Source: Gemmatimonadota bacterium (lineage in GTDB: Bacteria > Gemmatimonadota > Gemmatimonadetes > Gemmatimonadales > Gemmatimonadaceae). Taken from it: 47,723 bases of DNA. Where the stretch lies: contig PMEM01000012.1 in assembly GCA_003155795.1 (NCBI GenBank), positions 1 to 47,723 on the forward strand. Direction: 5' to 3'. Positions 18,342 to 26,315 of the stretch are shown here, in pieces. The translations under genes were made by a program, and so were the position numbers. The notes beneath the pieces were generated by a model that was not told where the DNA came from, searched no databases, and saw only the letters and a program-made list of their open reading frames with translations. Within the stretch, counting starts at the first letter, position 1. The number at the start of each line of letters is the position of its first letter.

Positions 18342-20411
18342 ATGAGTGATCAGCACATGCACGACGCGAGCCCATCCACCAAGCACGCCGATCAGCATGG
18401 GATGCACGATGAGCACGCGGCGCATGCCGGCCACGATAAACACGCCGGTCACAGTGTGGCCATGTTCCGCGACAAGTTCTGGCTCTCGCTCCTGCTCACG
18501 CTTCCGACGCTGGTCTGGGGCCACATGCTTCAAGGAGCACTCGGCTACACGGCACCGAGAGTTCCGGGCGCGATGTGGATCCCGCCCGTCTTCGGCACCG
18601 CGGTGTTCGTCTACGGCGGGACGCCGTTCCTCAAGGGTGCCGTACGTGAGATTCGGGACCGCCTGCCAGGCATGATGACGCTGATCGCACTCGCGATCAG
18701 TGTCGCGTTCACATTCAGTGCAGCGGTGGTACTCGGTTTTCCTGGCATGCCACTCTGGGAAGAGTTGGCGACGCTCGTCACGATCATGCTGCTCGGTCAC
18801 TGGCTCGAGATGCGCTCCATCTCGCAGGCCCAGGGCGCGCTCGGCGAGCTGGCGAAGCTGCTCCCAAGCACCGCTGCGCGTGTCCGTGGCGAGGGCGCGG
18901 CCGAGCAGGTTGAGGACGTACCGGTAGCAGAACTGCGCGAGGGCGACGTGGTGCTTGTACGTCCCGGTGCCGGCGTACCCGCCGACGGCGTCGTGCGCTC
19001 GGGGCGGAGTGCGGTGGACGAGGCGCTCGTCACTGGCGAGTCGGCGCCGGTGGAAAAGAAGGAGGGTGCCACGGTCATCGCTGGCACCGTGAACGGTTCA
19101 GGCTCGCTCAGGGTCGAGGTCACCGGCACGGGCGAGCGCACCACACTCGCCGGAATCATGCGCCTCGTGGAGCAGGCGCAGAGCTCCCGCTCACGCGCGC
19201 AGGCCCTCGCCGACCGCGCCGCGTTCTGGCTCACCTGGATCGCGCTCGGCGCGAGCGTGGTGACTCTCGTCGCCTGGCTGCTGGTCGGTGCGACGGCTTC
19301 CACAGCCATCGAACGATTCGTCACCGTGCTCGTCATCGCTTGTCCTCACGCGCTCGGTCTTGCGGTCCCGCTCGTGCTTGAGATCTCGACCACACTCGGT
19401 GCGCGCGCGGGACTTCTTGTGCGCGACCGCCGCGGGCTCGAGGAGGCGCGAAATCTCACGACCGTGGTGTTCGACAAGACGGGCACTCTCACTCTGGGCG
19501 AGCATCGTGTGGTCGCCGTGCGCACGCTCGGCGATCTCTCCGACGACCAGGCGTTGCGACTCACGGCAGCGGTGGAGCGCGACGCCGAGCACCCGGTTGC
19601 GCTGGCGATTGTGACCAGTGCAGCCGAGCGAGGGCTGGTGGTGCCAGCGTCGAGTGCATTCGAAGCGATCCCGGGTCGTGGCGTGCGCTCCACCGTGGAT
19701 GGGCACCAGCTTGCGGTTGGTGGTCCGAATCTGCTGACGAATCTCCATGTGACCCCCGCACCAGAGCTCCAGCAATTCGCGGAAGAGGCGGCCGCACGCG
19801 GGCAGGGCGTGGTGTACCTCATCGAGGGGAGTGGCGCACTCGCTGCGTTCGCAGTAGCAGACGCCGTACGTCCGGAGTCGGCCGAGGCGGTACGGCGTCT
19901 GCACGAAGCGGGCGTCGAGGTCGTGATGATGACCGGCGATACGCGTGCCGTGGCGGAAGCCGTCGCCCGCGAGCTCGGAATCGACACCGTGCTCGCGCAA
20001 GTACTACCCGAGGACAAGGCGGCGAACATCGAAGCGCTGCAGCGGCAGGGCAAGCGTGTGGCGATGGTCGGCGACGGCGTGAACGACGCGCCAGCGCTCG
20101 TCACCGCCGATGTAGGCGTGGCGATCGGGGCAGGGACGAAAGTTGCGGTAGAAGCGGGCGATATCGTCCTCGTGCGAAGCGATCCACGCGATGTATCACG
20201 TATCATCAATCTGTCGCGTGTCAGCTATCGAAAGATGGTGCAGAACCTATGGTGGGCCGCGGGCTACAACATCATCGCAATCCCGCTCGCGGCTGGCGTG
20301 CTCGCCCACTGGGGCGTGATACTCTCGCCAGCCGTTGGCGCGGTGCTCATGTCGATGAGCACGATCATCGTCGCCATCAACGCACAGTTGCTGCGCCGTG
20401 CGCAACTTTAA
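18342..20411 (+). CDS. copB: CopB-type heavy-metal P1B ATPase
   Basis: The 689-residue pump has a His/Met-rich N-terminal tail (HMHDASPSTKHADQHGMHDEH) instead of a CxxC metal domain. The membrane metal motif is CPH (C334-P335-H336), typical of P1B-3 CopB pumps rather than CPC CopA. It also has the TGES loop, DKTGT with phospho-Asp D378, the HP-type nucleotide site AEHPVALAI and GDGVNDAPAL. CopB proteins export Cu(II) or Cu(I)/Ag(I) from the cytoplasm. It is convergent with the CopC-CopD gene, 11 bp away. Its codons look more GC-rich than the neighbours, which may reflect transfer. Confidence 0.9.
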   Translation: MSDQHMHDASPSTKHADQHGMHDEHAAHAGHDKHAGHSVAMFRDKFWLSLLLTLPTLVWGHMLQGALGYTAPRVPGAMWIPPVFGTAVFVYGGTPFLKGAVREIRDRLPGMMTLIALAISVAFTFSAAVVLGFPGMPLWEELATLVTIMLLGHWLEMRSISQAQGALGELAKLLPSTAARVRGEGAAEQVEDVPVAELREGDVVLVRPGAGVPADGVVRSGRSAVDEALVTGESAPVEKKEGATVIAGTVNGSGSLRVEVTGTGERTTLAGIMRLVEQAQSSRSRAQALADRAAFWLTWIALGASVVTLVAWLLVGATASTAIERFVTVLVIACPHALGLAVPLVLEISTTLGARAGLLVRDRRGLEEARNLTTVVFDKTGTLTLGEHRVVAVRTLGDLSDDQALRLTAAVERDAEHPVALAIVTSAAERGLVVPASSAFEAIPGRGVRSTVDGHQLAVGGPNLLTNLHVTPAPELQQFAEEAAARGQGVVYLIEGSGALAAFAVADAVRPESAEAVRRLHEAGVEVVMMTGDTRAVAEAVARELGIDTVLAQVLPEDKAANIEALQRQGKRVAMVGDGVNDAPALVTADVGVAIGAGTKVAVEAGDIVLVRSDPRDVSRIINLSRVSYRKMVQNLWWAAGYNIIAIPLAAGVLAHWGVILSPAVGAVLMSMSTIIVAINAQLLRRAQL

Positions 20412-20422
20412 GCGGGCGCGCT

Positions 20423-21940
20423 TCAGTGGACCGGAGTTGGCATGGCTACGAGCACGGCGGTGGCCGCGATGACGAGCACGCCAAACACCAACTCGACCGT
20501 TCCTGACCGTTGAAAGCGCGCCCGGGTCCTGGAAGATGCGTTGGACGTTTCGCTACTACCCGACGCCGTGTGGTCAAGTGCGGATCGAGCGAGCGCGGAG
20601 CGCATGCGGAGCCAGTTGAACGCGCCGGCAGTAAACACGCCTCCGACCAGCGCGAGCTTTACGAGCAGAACAATGCCGTACGAGGTGCGCCATAGTGCAG
20701 AGAGGGATCCGAGCCTTAGCCATGCGGATACGAGACCCGTTAGAACGACGATAGCCGCGAACGTGAGCGCAACCGGACTGAATGCATTGGCCATGTCAGC
20801 CATGAGACTGGTAGAAAGGCCGGTTGTGGGACCAGTGGATGTGTTGCCTGGTTCCACACGAATCGCTGCAGGAAGACCCACGACCACAAGCGCGCACAGG
20901 CTTCCGAGCCACGCACCGGCTGCGATGACGTGTATTGCGTCGGTTGCTATCGCGAATGTCCGCCAGTGAGGCATTCCAGCGGCGTGTCCGGAAAGCGCAG
21001 GTGTAACGGCCAGAACAAGGGCCGCAATCGCGGCGATGCCCCAGCCGATCGTCGACCTGTGGCGTGCGAGCGCGAATCCCGCGCATGCGATGATCGCTGC
21101 TCCGGCCTGAAGAAGCCACGCGCTTCCCCAGGCGGTCTGGCGGACTATCTCTGTCACACTCATGGTCATCGAGGCTGCCATCACCGATTGCTCCGCAAGG
21201 AGACGGCCTATCGCCGCTATGAGGACAGCCGCACCTGCAACGGTGCCGAGCGTTGCGAGCTGGGGGATCATTGTCGCGGCAAGCACATCGTGTGTTCCGG
21301 CCTGAGCCAGAGCCACGACCGGTGAAGCGCCAACTCGCGGCAGCACGAACAAGCGAAACGCGACCACTCCGACAAGGACCACCAATCCCATAAAGCTCAG
21401 CCATCGCACGACCACGTAGACCGGTGACTCGACGCCCATTCCCGAGTTCGTTCCAGACACAGTCGCCGGTTTGGCATTCCGCTCGGCTGGAAGTGCCATG
21501 ATGGATCCTCCCGGCGGCTCGGTCACTGCGGTTGCGGTGCCAGTAGTAGCTCCCGCCGCAGTGATAGTGAAGGAAAAGCTCCCATTCGACGGGTGTCCGT
21601 CGTCAGCAGCAACGGTGCGCCACTTCACCCGGTAATTTCCGGGACCCAGCGCATCAATGACCGTCGCCGTCACCGAGACAGCGGTGTCCGGCACAGCCGT
21701 TACTTTCCCGAGTCGGATAGTTCGTCCGTCTGCGCCCGCGACGGTGATGACGGTAAGCGCTGCTTCAGGTGCTTCGCTAAACCACAGTTGAATTGCATGT
21801 GGGACGACGGTGATCGTCGCTCCGACGGCGGGCACGCTCTTTACAAGATGAGCGTGCGCGAATGCAGTACGCGGCGCAGCGATCAGGAAGATCGAAACGA
21901 GCAGTCCAAAAGCGCGATGGATGGACAGTTGGCCGCTCAT
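20423..21940 (-). CDS. CopC-CopD fusion, copper resistance/uptake protein
   Basis: The 505-residue protein starts with a signal peptide ending TAFA, leaving a mature HAHLV N-terminus, the classic Cu(II) site of CopC. The CopC domain continues with IQLWFSEAPE and TVAADDGHPSNGSFSF, whose Asp/His complete the site. A Gly/Thr linker leads to about eight TM helices of the CopD domain (VVRWLSFMGLVVLVGVVAF onward, with HVIAAGAWLGSL). Such YcnJ-like fusions move copper across the membrane, usually inward. It overlaps the upstream outer-membrane gene by 4 bp and so is coupled to it. Confidence 0.9.
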   Translation of the reverse strand: MSGQLSIHRAFGLLVSIFLIAAPRTAFAHAHLVKSVPAVGATITVVPHAIQLWFSEAPEAALTVITVAGADGRTIRLGKVTAVPDTAVSVTATVIDALGPGNYRVKWRTVAADDGHPSNGSFSFTITAAGATTGTATAVTEPPGGSIMALPAERNAKPATVSGTNSGMGVESPVYVVVRWLSFMGLVVLVGVVAFRLFVLPRVGASPVVALAQAGTHDVLAATMIPQLATLGTVAGAAVLIAAIGRLLAEQSVMAASMTMSVTEIVRQTAWGSAWLLQAGAAIIACAGFALARHRSTIGWGIAAIAALVLAVTPALSGHAAGMPHWRTFAIATDAIHVIAAGAWLGSLCALVVVGLPAAIRVEPGNTSTGPTTGLSTSLMADMANAFSPVALTFAAIVVLTGLVSAWLRLGSLSALWRTSYGIVLLVKLALVGGVFTAGAFNWLRMRSALARSALDHTASGSSETSNASSRTRARFQRSGTVELVFGVLVIAATAVLVAMPTPVH

Positions 21941-23550
21941 TGCATGTTATCCACGTCATGCAGGGGTTCTTGCATGTGCGACGGAGCCTTGGGGCTAGCC
22001 ATGTGCATGCCCATGTTCATTGCACCTGGTCGCAGGCGCAGAAAGACAGTAGCTCCAAGAGGCGTGCGTGTACCGTACGTGTCTTTCAGTGTGGATGGAA
22101 CCATGTTGATCGTACCGGCCACGCCGAGTCCAAGACTCCCCCCATACACCGACGCGAGCTCTCGCACGTAGCCGAGTGTCATTTCACCGACGTTGTAGCG
22201 GCTCGATGACGATGGGTCCATGAGCGCGAGGGGGCCGGAGCTTGCTCGTTGTGTCAGTGGAGGCGGCGACGTAGCTCCTGATATCGGGAGATCCTCCGGT
22301 CCCTTTTGTACGAATTCGGCGCGTCCGAAAACAGCGTTGCGTTGATCGAGGGTGAGATTGCTTTCGGCCAGCAGACTATTGGACAGGCTGGTTTGCCCAG
22401 CATGTTTGTTCGCCCCGTAAATGAATGCGCTCGCCCAGTTACCGGACACACCAAAAGGTCGCGCATACAGTACAGATGCGCTGATGCGGTGCAACGATTC
22501 CTCGGGGCGCAACTGCTCCGGACTCTTGAGATACGCATACGATCCCGAAAGACTCCAGCTCTCGCTCGGGTTTACCGTGAGACGTCCGGCGTAGGAATCG
22601 AGACTGCGTCCCTTGTAGTCGAAGTTGGTGCGGATCTCATCAGGTTCCCGACCGTTGAAGATAGACCCCTCCAGTCGCACTGTGCGCGTGTAGATACCGC
22701 CCGTGAGCACGCCAAATGAAATGTGCGTCGCATCCTGCCAGTGGTGACCGATAGGCGCAAGCGGATCGTTCTGGGCGCTCGGGCGATGCGGAAATGCGAC
22801 CGGTCCGATTGCCGGCTCACCAACCGGAGCAGCGTAAAGCGAGACAGCCAGATTGTCGCCAATTACGTGATCGTACATTGCCGCGATCTCCATGAAGAGA
22901 TCGTGTGGATGCTGACGATCGTAAAGCGGTTGACCGTGATACGACTCACCCGATTGCAGTAGTAAGGGATAACCGCGCGAGCCGACCGTGAACGCCTCGG
23001 CGCTCATCATGCCACGCAGGTTGAGACGACCGCCCGCGAGACCGTGCCCCGCCATTATCATCCCCCAGTTCACACTGCCGAACTGTTTGTCGCCTCGTTT
23101 GGTGCCCTGGTCGTCATACTGCAGAAACGCAAGACCGTGCAGCATGAGGTCCCATCCACCGAGCATCATATGTGACGCATGCATTGTCGTTGCATCTGGC
23201 GCCCATGATGTGCCTGAGCCCGTACGTTGCATGGGAATGCCGAGCGGCTCCGAGCCCATCGACATACCAGGCATGGCGGAAGCACCCTTGTCTGGGGCTG
23301 ATGCCGACATTCCCCTCATGCCGCTCATGCCGTGCATCGGAGATGATTTGGTCGAGCTGTCCTGTGCGGCTTTGTGGCGAACGGAATCAGTCTGTCCAGG
23401 GTGACCATGTTGTGCCGATGCCGACGCAGCAGTCACGCTTGTAACGATACTGAACGCGATTGTTGTAACCAGGAGTGCGCGCACACGCGTGCGCAATGGG
23501 TTGAATGGCGGTGTGCTGAGTGTGGAAACCGCCGCTGATATAAGCGACAT
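21937..23550 (-). CDS. Met/His-rich outer-membrane beta-barrel of the copper cluster
   Basis: The 537-residue protein has a signal peptide ending SASA, then a long Met/His/Gly-rich segment (MHGMSGMRGMSASAPDKG, MPGMSMGSEP). Alternating amphipathic strands follow with YDRQHPHDLFMEIAAMYDH and aromatic-ended strands, and it ends with another Met/His tail (MNMGMHMASPKAPSHMQ). The layout resembles CopB (PcoB) outer-membrane copper proteins functionally, though I do not recognise the exact family. Met-rich tails usually bind Cu(I). It leads the operon with the CopC-CopD fusion gene. Confidence 0.72.
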   Translation of the reverse strand: MSLISAAVSTLSTPPFNPLRTRVRALLVTTIAFSIVTSVTAASASAQHGHPGQTDSVRHKAAQDSSTKSSPMHGMSGMRGMSASAPDKGASAMPGMSMGSEPLGIPMQRTGSGTSWAPDATTMHASHMMLGGWDLMLHGLAFLQYDDQGTKRGDKQFGSVNWGMIMAGHGLAGGRLNLRGMMSAEAFTVGSRGYPLLLQSGESYHGQPLYDRQHPHDLFMEIAAMYDHVIGDNLAVSLYAAPVGEPAIGPVAFPHRPSAQNDPLAPIGHHWQDATHISFGVLTGGIYTRTVRLEGSIFNGREPDEIRTNFDYKGRSLDSYAGRLTVNPSESWSLSGSYAYLKSPEQLRPEESLHRISASVLYARPFGVSGNWASAFIYGANKHAGQTSLSNSLLAESNLTLDQRNAVFGRAEFVQKGPEDLPISGATSPPPLTQRASSGPLALMDPSSSSRYNVGEMTLGYVRELASVYGGSLGLGVAGTINMVPSTLKDTYGTRTPLGATVFLRLRPGAMNMGMHMASPKAPSHMQEPLHDVDNMQ

Positions 23551-23793
23551 CTATAAGATCCGGAAGTAATCGTCCTCGAGCTGTTGCCGTGACGATCGTA
23601 TGGTCGAAAAAGGCGAAGTAATGCCCGCCTTGCTCGGCCGCGACGCATGCACGGTGCCTGCGCAGACGCGAGTGGATGTAAGCAATCGAGCTGAACAGTT
23701 TTTCACGTTGTGGTGCCGGAAGGCACCTTGGAGTCGGCGCCAACATTTGGGCGACTCGGATCGCCGCTTGATCGCGGCGGCTATTACAGCTGC

Positions 23794-24165
23794 TTAAGCC
23801 TTCGGAGGGGGTGGTTCCGGTGCTACGGCCAATACGATTGGCGAATCGGCGTACGCCACATGCGCGGACGCCACGATCGGTGTTGCCACTTGCAGGGAAG
23901 TCGCGATTGCCGGAAGTGCGACTGCGGCGCATCCAGCAATGGCGGGACAGCAGTTGTTGCCCGTGGGGCTGTGATGTTGCTGCCTGTGCTTCTGTGTGTT
24001 GCCAGACGGATCCTTCGTGGCAGCCATGTCACAATGTGACTCAGCGCCCGCCGCATGTGAGTCCGCTGATCCCATCTGTTCCATCGGCGCGCAGGAGATG
24101 CTGATCCCCGTCAAGGCGGGAATCAGCAGAATGCTCAGCACGATCCGAATGATGCGACGGGTCAT
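23794..24165 (-). CDS. Small exported Cys/His-rich protein of the copper cluster
   Basis: The 123-residue protein has an N-terminal signal (RRIIRIVLSILLIPALTGIS) reaching a Cys (SISCAPM). That could be a lipidation site, though the lipobox is imperfect. Next come HCDMAATKD, a His/Gln stretch KHRQQHH, and NCCPAIAGC. A hydrophobic Ala-rich segment and a Pro-rich end (EPPPPKA) follow. Its His and Cys pairs and its position next to the copper genes suggest metal binding, but no family is recognised. The 243 bp between it and the barrel gene hold no other gene. Confidence 0.55.
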   Translation of the reverse strand: MTRRIIRIVLSILLIPALTGISISCAPMEQMGSADSHAAGAESHCDMAATKDPSGNTQKHRQQHHSPTGNNCCPAIAGCAAVALPAIATSLQVATPIVASAHVAYADSPIVLAVAPEPPPPKA

Positions 24166-24203
24166 CTCGGCAATCTAATCGGCAAATTGCGGATCACGAT
24201 TCA

Positions 24204-24803
24204 TCAGTCGAACTTGATCAAGTCCTTGAAGATCAGTTGACCCCAGCTATTTCCGCGCGCCCCCACAAGCAGTCCACCTTCCGAAAGCCCGCCAGGATTG
24301 ATCGGCGAGAAACCGAGATTTTCCGCAAGCGCACCGATCTCCGCTGCGGCGGCGTCATCGTCGCTCGCCAGGAACACGACTCTCCTGCCACCATGTACGG
24401 CCGGATCCTGCTCAAGAACGGCAGCGATCAAATGGTTGAAGCCCTTAACCAATCTTCCACCAGTGAAGGCCTGCGCGACGACCTTGGCAGAAGGCTGTCC
24501 TCCCAGTTCCTCAGGGGGCACACCGTAGGCGTTGGTCATATCGACGATCGTCTTCCCCTGCCAGGTGGGGAGCGCCTTCGCCACATCCGGATGCGCCTCG
24601 AAACGGACAGCCAGAAAGATGATGTCCGCCTTGACTGCTTCCGCCAGTGTCTTGGGAATGATCGTCGGTCCGATCGCGGCAGCATCGGAAGCAAAACTTT
24701 CCGGGTCGCGCGTGGTTGCAACGGATACTTCGATGCCCGTGCGGGCAAACGTCTTGGCGAGAGCCTGTCCGATCTTGCCGAAGCCGATAATTGCGTAGCT
24801 CAT
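24204..24803 (-). CDS. F420-type NADP-binding oxidoreductase
   Basis: The 199-residue protein is a single Rossmann-type domain starting IIGFGKIGQALAKTF (GxGxxG), with ADIIFLAVRFEAHPDVA, VDMTNAYG and KGFNHLIA, as in the NADP-reducing F420-dependent oxidoreductase / NADPH-dependent reductase family (PF03807 type). The substrate is unknown and many bacterial members do not use F420. The good context AAGGAGA precedes ATG 24803. It follows the SDR remnant by 23 bp on the same strand and probably formed an operon with it. Confidence 0.85.
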   Translation of the reverse strand: MSYAIIGFGKIGQALAKTFARTGIEVSVATTRDPESFASDAAAIGPTIIPKTLAEAVKADIIFLAVRFEAHPDVAKALPTWQGKTIVDMTNAYGVPPEELGGQPSAKVVAQAFTGGRLVKGFNHLIAAVLEQDPAVHGGRRVVFLASDDDAAAAEIGALAENLGFSPINPGGLSEGGLLVGARGNSWGQLIFKDLIKFD

Positions 24804-24826
24804 ATGTGTTCTCCTTAGGTGGTGCG

Positions 24827-25385
24827 TTAGAGTTGCGCAAGACCGCCGTCGACGGCGACCTCGCTGGCGGTCATGAAGCTGCTGTCCGACGACGCGAGAA
24901 AGGCAGCCGCCGCCCCGACCTCCGCCGGATCGCTAATGTGCTGGAACGAAGTCATCGAGCCGTAGGCCTTCAGACCCTCCTCGCCCAGCGCTGCCTTCGC
25001 GAGTTCGGTCGCCGTCGCCCCTGGCGACAGGACGTTTACCCGGATGCCGGTGCCTTTCAGGTCCTCCGCCCAGCTTCGCGCGAGGTTGCGCACTGGCGCG
25101 TTGCTCGCGCTATATGCGCTCATTCCCGGTGCGCCCGTGGTGCCGGCGCTCGATCCGGTAAGGATGATCGAACCGCCCTCGCCCATCAGCGGCAGCGCCT
25201 TCTGGACGGTGAAGATCGTACCCTTCACGGTGGTGTCGAAGGTTTCGTCAATGTGCTCGGCGGTGATCTCGCCGAGCGCAAGCTGGCTTCCCACCCCGGC
25301 ATTGGCGAAGACGATGTCGAGGGTTCCCCGCTCGGCCTTCACCGCCGCGTAGAGTCGGTCGAGGTCGGCCAGATCGGAGAGACAG
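24827..25385 (-). pseudogene. 5'-truncated short-chain dehydrogenase/reductase
   Basis: SDR similarity begins at LSDLADLDRLYAAVKAERG and covers NAG (DIVFANAGVG), the catalytic Ser region (ILTGSSAG), the Tyr motif and the C-terminal VAVDGG. The N-terminal cofactor half with TGxxxGIG is missing. The catalytic YxxxK reads YSASN, so the Lys is also changed to Asn. The frame runs on to 25660 but that extension is unrelated and overlaps kdpE. The break at about 25385 coincides with GACAGCAT, which recurs at 25489-25496. The protein cannot be an active SDR. Confidence 0.82.
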
Positions 25386-25496
25386 CATATTTGCAGGCTC
25401 TCTAGAACCCAGCGGCACGTGTAACCAATTCCGGCACCGGCGCCGGTTCTTCCTATATATATCCCGATCCTGAGCCCTCGATCGTACCGACAGCAT
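25381..25496. repeat. Short direct repeat GACAGCAT flanking the SDR breakpoint
   Basis: GACAGCAT occurs at 25381-25388 and again at 25489-25496, each soon followed by GCAGG. The first copy sits exactly where SDR homology ends. Between them lies a 12-bp palindrome ACCGGCGCCGGT (25436-25447). This may be a deletion or insertion scar; an 8-bp repeat can also occur by chance. Confidence 0.3.
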
Positions 25497-25585
25497 GCAG
25501 GGTCAGTTAGTTTGCCATGACCGCAAGCCAGTATCCCACGCCGGGTATTTTCACGTTTTTGACCGATGGGTGAAATGATGGTTCC

Positions 25586-26281
25586 ATGATCATTCACATT
25601 GTCCTCGTCGTCGACGACGAGCCGAAGATCCGCGCGATCGTTCGCACGGCGCTCGAACATGAAGCCGAGCGCATTTTAGAGGCGACCACGGGCCGCGACG
25701 CGATCGCTGTCGCTGAACGGGAGCGCCCGGATCTCATCATTCTCGATCTCGGCCTTCCGGACATTGAAGGTGTCGAAGTATGCCGCTCCATTCGGGCGTG
25801 GTCTAGCGCATCGATCCTCGTTCTTTCGGCGCGTGCAAGTGAGGAGGAGAAGGCTACGCTTCTGGATGCGGGCGCGGACGACTATATCACCAAGCCGTTC
25901 AGCACGTTGGAGCTTCAGGCACGGGTCCGAGCTCAGGCGCGCCGGGCGCGAATGACTGCGATTCCGGGCAGCGACGCCCCAGTTGCTACACATGATGTGA
26001 TCATCGATACGGCGCAACGCGAGGTCACGCGGCGCGGCGAGCCCATTCGCCTAACGCCCACTGAATGGGCGTTGCTGCGAGTGTTAGTGGCTAATGCAGG
26101 GCGAACAGTTACTCACGCGCAGCTATTTCGCGCTGTCTGGGGTGAGTCGTATGGTGACACTCAGTTGTATCTTCGAGTTTATGTTGCCCACCTGCGCCGG
26201 AAGCTCGAGGCTGATTCATATCAACCCAAGTTGATCGTGACCGAGCCAGGCGTTGGATACCGCTTTGTGCTCGACCCATAG
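25586..26281 (+). CDS. kdpE: KdpE-like response regulator (OmpR/PhoB class)
   Basis: The 231-residue protein has a receiver domain with acidic pocket D10/D11, phospho-Asp D54 (IILDLGLPD), a Ser in the switch position (LVLSAR) and KPF. The OmpR-type winged helix follows: LTPTEWALLRVLVANAGRTV, the recognition region LRVYVAHLRRKLE and GVGYRF. It precedes the sensor kinase by 34 bp. With the kdp genes alongside, control of kdpFABC is the natural role. The phased TTTAAC repeats at 28056-28105 are candidate binding sites. Confidence 0.92.
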   Translation: MIIHIVLVVDDEPKIRAIVRTALEHEAERILEATTGRDAIAVAERERPDLIILDLGLPDIEGVEVCRSIRAWSSASILVLSARASEEEKATLLDAGADDYITKPFSTLELQARVRAQARRARMTAIPGSDAPVATHDVIIDTAQREVTRRGEPIRLTPTEWALLRVLVANAGRTVTHAQLFRAVWGESYGDTQLYLRVYVAHLRRKLEADSYQPKLIVTEPGVGYRFVLDP

Positions 26282-26315
26282 TTCAAACTTCCTTCTGCAT
26301 TCGCACGCACGGCCC

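Noticed and set aside
19346-20209. Minus-strand open frame of 287 codons rich in Ser/Thr/Ala
   Set aside because: Shadow of the copB P-type ATPase; no start context and no family.
20410-20423. AAGCG-GGCG-CGCTT hairpin between copB and the CopC-CopD fusion as terminator
   Set aside because: Five-bp arms and no U-run on either strand; too weak to call.
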